Origin: Streptomyces sp. CB00455 | GTDB lineage: Bacteria; Actinomycetota; Actinomycetes; Streptomycetales; Streptomycetaceae | Length of the DNA: 64,000 nt | Direction: 5' to 3' | Assembly (NCBI RefSeq): GCF_001905445.1 | Contig: NZ_LIVQ01000002.1 | Span: 124,001 to 188,000 of the forward strand | Part shown: piece after piece, positions 58,544 to 64,000 of the stretch | How positions within the stretch are numbered: position 1 is the first letter of the stretch | Layout: each line of letters starts with the position of its first letter | Notes under the pieces: model-generated | Seen by the model: only the letters and a program-made list of their open reading frames with translations | The model's database searches: none | Told to the model about the DNA's origin: nothing | Program-made: the position numbers and the translations under genes

Positions 58544-60286
58544 TTACAGGAAGTAGAGGCGGTTCAGGCAGACCGCCTCGGCGGCCTCGGAGCGCAGCGG
58601 TTCCCCGTCGAGGAGGACCAGGCCGCTGCGCGCGTCCACGTCGACCGCGCCCAGGCGGGAGTTGAGGAGGAGGTCGCCGGGGCCGATGCCTCGGGTGCCG
58701 CGGACGGCGACCCGGCGCCTGCGGGTGGGCATCTCGTCGCTGCCGAGGGCCGCGGCGGCGGCCGAGACGAAGGCGACGGAGATGTCGGCGGCGGTGGCCC
58801 CGTAGGAGCCGAACTGCGGTCCGAGGACGAGGGGTTCGCAGGTGTCGGTGGCGGCGTTGGGGTCGCCGGTGACTCCGTACGCGGGGAAACCCGATTTGAG
58901 GACCAGCTGGGGCTTGGCACCGAAGAACTGGGGGCGCCACAGCACGATGTCGGCGAGCTTGCCGACCTCGATGGAGCCGATCTCGTGGGCCAGGCCGTGG
59001 GCGAGGGCCGGATTGATGGTCAGTTTGGCCATGTAGCGCAGGACGCGGGCGTTGTCGTCGCCCTCGCCGTCGCCCGCCAGCGGGCCCAGCTCGCCCTTCA
59101 TCTTGGCGGCCATGGCGAAGGTCCGGCGGATGGTCTCGCCGGCGCGGCCCATGCCCTGGGCATCGGAGGAGGTGATGCCGATGGCGCCGAGGTCGTGCAG
59201 GACGTCCTCGGCCCCCATCGTGCCCGCGCGGATCCGGTCGCGGGCCATGGCGGCGTCACCGGGCAGGTCGGGCTTGAGGTCGTGGACGGAGACGATCATG
59301 CCGTAGTGCTCGGCGACCGCGTCGCGGCCGAAGGGCAGCGTCGGGTTGGTGGAGGAGCCGATGACGTTCGCCACGCCCGCCATCTTCAGCACGTTGGGAA
59401 CGTGTCCGCCGCCGCAGCCCTCGATGTGGAAGGCGTGGATGGTGCGGCCGTCCAGGACCCGCAGGGTGTCCTCGACGGAGAGGCACTCGTTGAGGCCGTC
59501 GCTGTGCAGGGCGACCTGGACGTCGTGTTCCTCGGCCACCCGCAGCGCGGTGTCCAGCGCGCGGGTGTGCGCGCCCATGTCCTCGTGGACCTTGAAACCG
59601 CTCGCTCCGCCCTCGGCCAGGGCCTCCACCAGCGGGGCCGCGTCCGAGGAGGAACCGCGGGCGAGGAAGCCGATGTTGACGGGCCAGGCGTCGAAGGCGT
59701 TGAAGGCGTGCCGCAGCGCCCACGGGGAGTTGACGCCCACGCCCCAGACGGGGCCGAACTCCTGGCCGATGACCGTGGTGACACCGGCGGCGAGGGAAGC
59801 CTCCATGATCCGCGGGGAGAGCAGGTGGACGTGGGTGTCGACGGCGCCGGCGGTGGCGATCAGACCCTCGCCGGAGACGATCGAGGTGCCGGTGCCGACG
59901 ACGACGTCCACGCCGTCGAGGGTGTCGGGGTTCCCCGCCCGGCCGACCGCGTGGATACGGCCCTCGCGGATGCCGATGGACACCTTGCGGATGCCGAGGA
60001 CGGCGTCGATGACCAGGACGTTGCTGATCACGACGTCACAGGTCTCGCGGACGGCCGCGGCCTTCAAGTGCAGGCCGTCCCGGGCGGTCTTGCCGAAGCC
60101 CGCCAGGAACTCGTCGCCCGGCTTCTGCGCGTCGTGCTCGACGCGCACGGTGAGCCCCGAGTCGCCGAGGCGGACCCGGTCCCCGGCGCGAGGGCCGAAG
60201 ACGGCGGCGTACTCGTGGGGGTCGATGTGCCGGCTGCCGGGTGCGCAGTGCGCGCTGTGGTCGCTGTGCGGGGTCTGGCGGCTCAC
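58544..60286 (-). CDS. ureC: Urease alpha-subunit-like amidohydrolase (atypical)
   Basis: A 580-residue urease alpha homologue. The nickel-ligand framework is intact: DTHVH (His152, His154), the carbamylatable Lys232 in GFKVHEDMG, His261 in ALHSDGLNE, His287 in HIEGCGGGHVP and Asp375 in SSDAQGMGR. Spacings from Lys to Asp equal those of Klebsiella urease (29, 26, 88). Two substrate-site segments differ: the GGGTGPA loop of ureases reads QEFGPVWG here, and the active-site flap reads SVHDLKPD, so the flap Cys is replaced by Val334 while the catalytic His (His335) remains. The GTG start overlaps the ureAB stop. No ureEFGD accessory genes are nearby, and aguA follows. It may use a substrate other than urea. 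Confidence 0.92.
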   Translation of the reverse strand: MSRQTPHSDHSAHCAPGSRHIDPHEYAAVFGPRAGDRVRLGDSGLTVRVEHDAQKPGDEFLAGFGKTARDGLHLKAAAVRETCDVVISNVLVIDAVLGIRKVSIGIREGRIHAVGRAGNPDTLDGVDVVVGTGTSIVSGEGLIATAGAVDTHVHLLSPRIMEASLAAGVTTVIGQEFGPVWGVGVNSPWALRHAFNAFDAWPVNIGFLARGSSSDAAPLVEALAEGGASGFKVHEDMGAHTRALDTALRVAEEHDVQVALHSDGLNECLSVEDTLRVLDGRTIHAFHIEGCGGGHVPNVLKMAGVANVIGSSTNPTLPFGRDAVAEHYGMIVSVHDLKPDLPGDAAMARDRIRAGTMGAEDVLHDLGAIGITSSDAQGMGRAGETIRRTFAMAAKMKGELGPLAGDGEGDDNARVLRYMAKLTINPALAHGLAHEIGSIEVGKLADIVLWRPQFFGAKPQLVLKSGFPAYGVTGDPNAATDTCEPLVLGPQFGSYGATAADISVAFVSAAAAALGSDEMPTRRRRVAVRGTRGIGPGDLLLNSRLGAVDVDARSGLVLLDGEPLRSEAAEAVCLNRLYFL

Positions 60287-61098
60287 GTCCGCGCTCCTTC
60301 CGGGCCGGTGGCGTCGCCGTGGCCGGCCGGGCCGTGGGTCTGCGGGGCGGGCGGGTCTGCGGGGGCGTCCGGGTGCGGTGCGTGCGCCGGGTCCGGCGCC
60401 TGCGCGGGGGTCCCGGGGTTCGCGCCGAGGTATCCGCAGGCCGCCGCCCGGGTCAGCGCCAGCGCCTTGGCGCCGGGCGTGTCCAGCGGCCCGTCGACCA
60501 GGCCCGCGAAGCCGATCGCGATGCGGTCTCCGCCGATCGGGACCAGCCCCACCTCGCCCTCGCCGTGCGGATCGAACCGTACGGAGGAGCCCGCGGGCAC
60601 GCAGAGGCGCATCCCGTAGGCCGCGGCGCGGTCGAAGTCGAGGCGCGGATTGGCCTCGAAGAAGTGGAAGTGGGAGGTGACACTGACCGGCACGGGGGCG
60701 GTGTTGCGCACCCGCAGGCGGAGCACCGGCTCGGGTTGGGGGGCGCCCGGGCCGGGGAGGACCGCGCCCGGGGCGTCGTCGCCGAGCGGCGTCGCGCCCC
60801 GGATGGGGGCCGAGACCACCGCGAGGCGGGATCCGTCGTCGAAGACGGCCTCCACGTGCACCTCGGTGACCACGTCGGCCACGCCCGGCAGGACGTCGTG
60901 CGGGCCCAGTACGCCGCGGGCCTCCTCGATGGCCTGTGCCAGCCGCTTGCCGTCCCGCGCGGCCTCGCAGACCGTGTCCGCGATCAGCGCGGTGGCCTCC
61001 GGCACATTGAGCCTCAGGCCCCGGGCCCGCCGGGCCCTGGCCAGTTCCGCCGCGCTGCGCAGCAGCAGGCGGTCGCGCTCCGTAGGGGTCAGCCGCAC
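60283..61098 (-). CDS. ureAB: Fused urease gamma/beta subunit
   Basis: A 271-residue UreA-UreB fusion. Residues 1-100 are the gamma domain (MRLTPTERDRLLLRSAAELA, ALIADTVCEAARDGK, VLGPHDVLPGVADVV). After a short linker the beta domain spans ~105-225 (RLRVRNTAPVPVSVTSHFHF, FFEANPRLDFDRAAAYGMRL, IAIGFAGLVDG). The last ~40 residues are a Pro/Ala/His/Asp-rich tail not needed for the fold. GTG start at 61098. Its stop overlaps ureC as GTGA. Gamma-beta fusions occur in a second, accessory-gene-free urease locus of several Streptomyces. Confidence 0.92.
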   Translation of the reverse strand: MRLTPTERDRLLLRSAAELARARRARGLRLNVPEATALIADTVCEAARDGKRLAQAIEEARGVLGPHDVLPGVADVVTEVHVEAVFDDGSRLAVVSAPIRGATPLGDDAPGAVLPGPGAPQPEPVLRLRVRNTAPVPVSVTSHFHFFEANPRLDFDRAAAYGMRLCVPAGSSVRFDPHGEGEVGLVPIGGDRIAIGFAGLVDGPLDTPGAKALALTRAAACGYLGANPGTPAQAPDPAHAPHPDAPADPPAPQTHGPAGHGDATGPEGART

Positions 61099-61126
61099 GC
61101 CGATCCACCACCTTACGAGTCGATGG

Positions 61127-61145
61127 GTTAGAGCATCACTCTAAC
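61127..61145. promoter_or_regulatory. Palindromic operator between ureAB and the NCS1 permease
   Basis: GTTAGAG and CTCTAAC pair perfectly around CATCA. The site is 28 bases upstream of ureAB and 109 upstream of the divergent permease, a good position for a TetR-type repressor such as the one encoded at 56775-57416. Confidence 0.6.
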
Positions 61146-61254
61146 TGTTGATTCATGGGCACGGAATCATTGACCTGCGACCAGGGCGTGCGTCACATTG
61201 AATGTCGCTCAAACATTGCGCGACCACCCCCCGCCCTGCCAAGGGAGTCCCCCT

Positions 61255-62670
61255 ATGCCCATCGAACAGCGCGGAGTCGACACCATCCCCGAGGAGGAGC
61301 GGACGAGCGGTCCACGCGACCTGATCTCGATCCTGCTCGGTTCGAACCTCTGCCTCGGCGTGATCGTGTTCGGCTGGCTCCCCCCGTCCTTCGGACTGGG
61401 CCTGTGGCCCTCGGTCACCGCCATCGTGACCGGCACGCTCGCCGGCATCGCCTTCACCGCGCCGCTGGCGCTGGTCTCCTTGCGGACCGCCACGAACCTC
61501 TCCACCTCCAGCGGCGCCCAGTTCGGTGTGCGCGGCCGCCTCGTCGGCTCGGTGGTGGGCCTGCTGCTGTCGCTGGGCTACACCGCGCTGACCCTGTGGA
61601 TCGGCGGCGACGTGATGGCCGGCGTGCTGTCCCGGCTCACCGGGCCGGCGGACACCGGCGCCCTGCGGGCCGTGATGTACGGCGCCCTGGCGGCGTGCAC
61701 CGTCGTCGGGGCCGTCTTCGGCTACCGGCTGCTGCTGCGCATGGCCAAAGTCCTGTCCATCGGCATGGTGGTCCTGCTCGGCGCCGGCGTCCTCGCCTAC
61801 GCCGGGGACTTCACCACGGCCGCTCCGCCCGACACCGCCTACCTGCTGGGTTCCTTCTGGCCGACCTGGCTGCTCGCCGCCGTCGCGGCCGGCCTCAGCG
61901 GCCCCGTCGCCTTCATCACCCTGCTCGGCGACTACACCCGCTACATCTCCCCCCGCCGGCACAACTCCCGCACCGTGCTCCTGGCGACGGCCCTGGGCCT
62001 GCTCGCCGGACTGCTGGTACCGCAGCTCTTCGGCACCTACACCGCGCTCGCCGCCCGGGCCGGCGCCGAGTACGCCGGGCCGCTCGTGGCCGCCGCGCCG
62101 CTTTGGTACCTGGTCCCGCTGCTCGTCGCCGCGGCGGCCGGCTCGGTGGGCAACGCCGGGCTGATGCTCTACTCGATGGGCCTCGACCTCGACGCCATCG
62201 TGCCGGGGGCCACCCGTACGAGGGCCACCGTGATGGCCGCGCTCGTCGCGACCGCCTTCGTCTTCTTCGGGTCCTTCGAGTGGGACGTGCAGTCCGCGAT
62301 GACCTCCTTCGTCCTGCTGCTCACCGCGATCGGCACCCCGTGGGCCGTGATCACCCTGATCGGCCACGCGCGCTGCCGCGGGCGGTACGACGCCGACGCG
62401 CTCCAGGTCTTCAACCGCCGCTCGGTGGGCGGGGTCTACTGGTACCGCGGCGGCTGGAACGCCCCTGCCACCCTCTCCTGGGCCGTCGGCGCGGCAGTGG
62501 GCCTGCTCGCCGTGGCCACCCCCTTCTACGAGGGTCCGCTGCTCGCCCTGACCGGCGGCGTGGACTGCTCCTTCGTCCTGTCCGGCCTGGCCGGCGGGCT
62601 CCTCTACACGGCCCTGACCGCACGCACCTCCCCGGCGGCCGCTCCCGCCGAGGAGCCGGTGGCCGCCTGA
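61255..62670 (+). CDS. NCS1-family nucleobase/ureide permease
   Basis: A 471-residue, twelve-segment NCS1 transporter. AAGGGAG precedes the ATG at 61255. Characteristic parts are the first membrane helix LISILLGSNLCLGVIVFGWL, GAQFGVRGRLVGSVV, GLSGPVAFITLLGDYTRYIS near the middle and VYWYRGGWNAPATLSWAV near the end. NCS1 proteins carry cytosine, uracil, allantoin, hydantoins or similar compounds. It is divergent from the urease-like/agmatine deiminase operon across a shared palindrome, suggesting it brings in the nitrogen compound that operon degrades. It is related to, but clearly different from, the permease at 2728-4206. Confidence 0.9.
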   Translation: MPIEQRGVDTIPEEERTSGPRDLISILLGSNLCLGVIVFGWLPPSFGLGLWPSVTAIVTGTLAGIAFTAPLALVSLRTATNLSTSSGAQFGVRGRLVGSVVGLLLSLGYTALTLWIGGDVMAGVLSRLTGPADTGALRAVMYGALAACTVVGAVFGYRLLLRMAKVLSIGMVVLLGAGVLAYAGDFTTAAPPDTAYLLGSFWPTWLLAAVAAGLSGPVAFITLLGDYTRYISPRRHNSRTVLLATALGLLAGLLVPQLFGTYTALAARAGAEYAGPLVAAAPLWYLVPLLVAAAAGSVGNAGLMLYSMGLDLDAIVPGATRTRATVMAALVATAFVFFGSFEWDVQSAMTSFVLLLTAIGTPWAVITLIGHARCRGRYDADALQVFNRRSVGGVYWYRGGWNAPATLSWAVGAAVGLLAVATPFYEGPLLALTGGVDCSFVLSGLAGGLLYTALTARTSPAAAPAEEPVAA

Positions 62671-62703
62671 CCGGCCGTACGCACCACGCCTGTACGCGAC
62701 GCG

Positions 62704-62757
62704 CGTACGCAGGAAGGCTCGCGCCCCGGTTCCGGGGTGCGAGCCTTCCTGCGTACG
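62704..62757. terminator. Convergent terminator between the permease and ilvE
   Basis: 26-base arms (62704-62729 and 62732-62757) pair with a single G-T position around TT. Located between converging genes. Confidence 0.85.
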
Positions 62758-62770
62758 GGGGCGGGCGCGG

Positions 62771-63856
62771 CTAGCCCAGCGGGTGCATCCAGCCGTGCGG
62801 GTCCGCGCAGTGGCCGGTCTGGAGTTCCAGGAGGGCCTTGCGCAGGCGCATGGTGACCGGGCCGGGCTCGCCGTCGCCCTGGGTCCAGCTCGCCCGCCCG
62901 GACTTGACCGAGCCGACCGGGGTGATGACGGCGGCGGTGCCGCAGGCGAACACCTCGGTGAGGGTGCCGTTCTCGTTGTCGCGCTGCCAGTCCTCGGTGG
63001 TGAGCCTGCCCTCCTCGGCGGTGTAGCCGAGGTCGCGGGCGATGGTGAGGAGGGAATCGCGGGTGATGCCGGGAAGGAGGGAGCCCGTCAGCTCGGGGGT
63101 GACGATGCGGTCGCCGTACACGAAGTACAGGTTCATCCCGCCCATCTCCTCGATCCAGCGGTGCTCGACGGCGTCCAGCCAGACCACCTGGTCGCAGCCG
63201 TGCGAGGCGGCCTCGGCCTGGGCCACGAGGGAGGCCGCGTAGTTGCCGCCGGTCTTGGCGGCGCCGGTGCCGCCCTTGACGGCGCGGACGTACTCCTCGG
63301 AGAGCCAGACCGAGACGGGCTTGACGCCACCGGGGAAGTACGCGCCGGCGGGGGAGGCGATGACGATGAAGAGGAACTCGTTGGCCGGGCGGACGCCGAG
63401 GCCGACCTCGGAGGCGAACATGAAGGGCCGCAGATACAGGGAGGCCTCACCGGAGTCCGGGACCCAGGCGCGGTCCTGCGTGATGAGCGCGTCGCAGGCG
63501 GCGATGAACAGGTCCACCGGCAGCTCCGGCATCGCCATGCGGCGCGCGGAGGACTGGAAGCGCTCGGCGTTGGCCTCGGGGCGGAAGGTGGCGACGGTGC
63601 CGTCGGGCTGGCGGTACGCCTTGAGTCCCTCGAAGATCGTCTGCGCGTAGTGCAGCGTCATGTTGGCCGGGTCGATGGCCAGCGGCGCATAGGGGACCAG
63701 CTCGGCGTCGTGCCAGCCGCGGCCCTCGGTCCACTTGATCGTCACCATGTGGTCGGTGAAATGGCGGCCGAAGCCGGGGCTGGCCAGGATCGCCTCGCGC
63801 TCCGCGTCGGACAGCGGGTTCGAGGAGGGCTTGAGCTCGATCGTGGGCGTCGTCAT
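62771..63856 (-). CDS. ilvE: Branched-chain amino acid aminotransferase
   Basis: PLP-dependent fold-type IV transaminase (361 residues) that catalyses the last step of Leu, Ile and Val synthesis. The PLP Lys lies in [15 protein letters not shown] (~197), with [20 protein letters not shown] near 70 and [15 protein letters not shown] near 310. The start ATG at 63856 gives [20 protein letters not shown]. The length matches large bacterial IlvE (BCAT-II type). The upstream 140 bases at the window edge contain GATAAT, a possible -10 on the minus strand near 63947. Confidence 0.96.
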   Translation of the reverse strand: MTTPTIELKPSSNPLSDAEREAILASPGFGRHFTDHMVTIKWTEGRGWHDAELVPYAPLAIDPANMTLHYAQTIFEGLKAYRQPDGTVATFRPEANAERFQSSARRMAMPELPVDLFIAACDALITQDRAWVPDSGEASLYLRPFMFASEVGLGVRPANEFLFIVIASPAGAYFPGGVKPVSVWLSEEYVRAVKGGTGAAKTGGNYAASLVAQAEAASHGCDQVVWLDAVEHRWIEEMGGMNLYFVYGDRIVTPELTGSLLPGITRDSLLTIARDLGYTAEEGRLTTEDWQRDNENGTLTEVFACGTAAVITPVGSVKSGRASWTQGDGEPGPVTMRLRKALLELQTGHCADPHGWMHPLG

Positions 63857-64000
63857 GAGTGCTTGTCCTTCACCGTTGTGTATGGCGGACCGCGCTCATG
63901 CGTACCAGGACGTCCGAGCTACCCGTATTCCGCGGCCTCGCGTTCGATTATCGCGCGCGAGGGGGGTCCGGAGAAACGGGGATGTTGCGGCCCAGGGGAG
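63857..64000 (-). other. Upstream region of ilvE, cut by the window edge
   Basis: No gene is visible. A GATAAT hexamer near 63944-63949 on the minus strand is a possible -10. Nine codons from ATG 63899 (MSAVRHTQR) end before ilvE but are not rich in branched-chain codons. Confidence 0.35.

Noticed and set aside
61180..61235. GlnR-type box upstream of the NCS1 permease
   Set aside because: GTCAC and AAAC-like pieces occur but not with the spacing of a GlnR a-site/b-site pair.
63870..63899. Nine-codon leader peptide upstream of ilvE (MSAVRHTQR)
   Set aside because: Only one branched-chain codon and no attenuator hairpin between it and ilvE.

Overview
This window is chromosomal core DNA of a Streptomyces or very close relative. 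The evidence is the very high G+C with strong third-position bias, many GTG and TTG starts, and actinobacterial marker genes in an order I recall from the S. coelicolor SCO5582-SCO5523 interval (nsdA, ftsY, glcP, smc, acylphosphatase, mutM, rnc, rpmF, coaD, rsmD, recG, rpmB, thiD/thiL, ddl, gpsA, plsC, cofC, hupS, leuDC, ndgR, gltX, two conservons, accB/accE, cimA, ureC, ilvE). That order comes from memory, not from a search. I see no insertion sequence, prophage, CRISPR array or rRNA operon.

Layout. 1-11 kb: the start of nsdA, a Prim-Pol-like hypothetical gene, ftsY (SRP receptor), an NCS1 permease, a flavin-dependent oxidoreductase, the glucose permease gene glcP, and smc with a large proline-rich hinge insert. 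11-18.4 kb: a small coiled-coil protein, acylphosphatase, a secreted CAP-domain protein, a flavodoxin-like quinone reductase with its divergent HxlR regulator, mutM, rnc, rpmF, a DUF177 protein and a DivIVA-like coiled-coil protein. 18.4-24 kb: coaD, rsmD, recG, a DAK2 kinase-like protein and rpmB. 24-31 kb: thiD/thiL, an Lrp-type RAM-domain protein, a DUF3515 lipoprotein, ddl, gpsA/plsC and a cofC reading frame that continues into a small beta-barrel-like domain. 31-39 kb: hupS, leuCD with the divergent IclR-type regulator ndgR and its palindrome, a five-gene tRNA-Glu/tRNA-Gln cluster, a HAD phosphatase, gltX and an FAH-family hydrolase.

39-50.5 kb holds a 62-residue protein with a duplicated NPRRT motif, then two tandem conservons (sensor kinase-like CvnA, roadblock CvnB, DUF742 CvnC, GTPase CvnD). 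Their B and D proteins are almost identical, while the CvnA sensors have diverged. 50.5-57.5 kb: the acyl-CoA carboxylase epsilon and beta subunits, a YceI protein behind paired operator-like sites, a TPM-domain membrane protein, cimA with a likely attenuator in its leader, and a TetR regulator. 57.5-62.7 kb: ureAB-ureC-aguA-tetR, which looks like one operon, divergent from an NCS1 permease across a perfect palindrome. This operon contains an atypical urease alpha subunit and no accessory genes within the window. ilvE ends the window.

Functional themes are branched-chain amino acid synthesis (leuCD, ndgR, cimA, ilvE), Glu/Gln decoding (gltX plus its tRNA substrates), membrane lipid and cell-wall precursors (plsC, gpsA, ddl, accB/accE), chromosome organisation (smc, hupS, recG) and nitrogen scavenging (urease-like, agmatine deiminase, permease). 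The most promising places for undescribed biology are the ureAB-ureC-aguA-tetR/permease unit, the NPRRT peptide beside the tandem conservons, the cofC fusion and the SMC hinge insertion.
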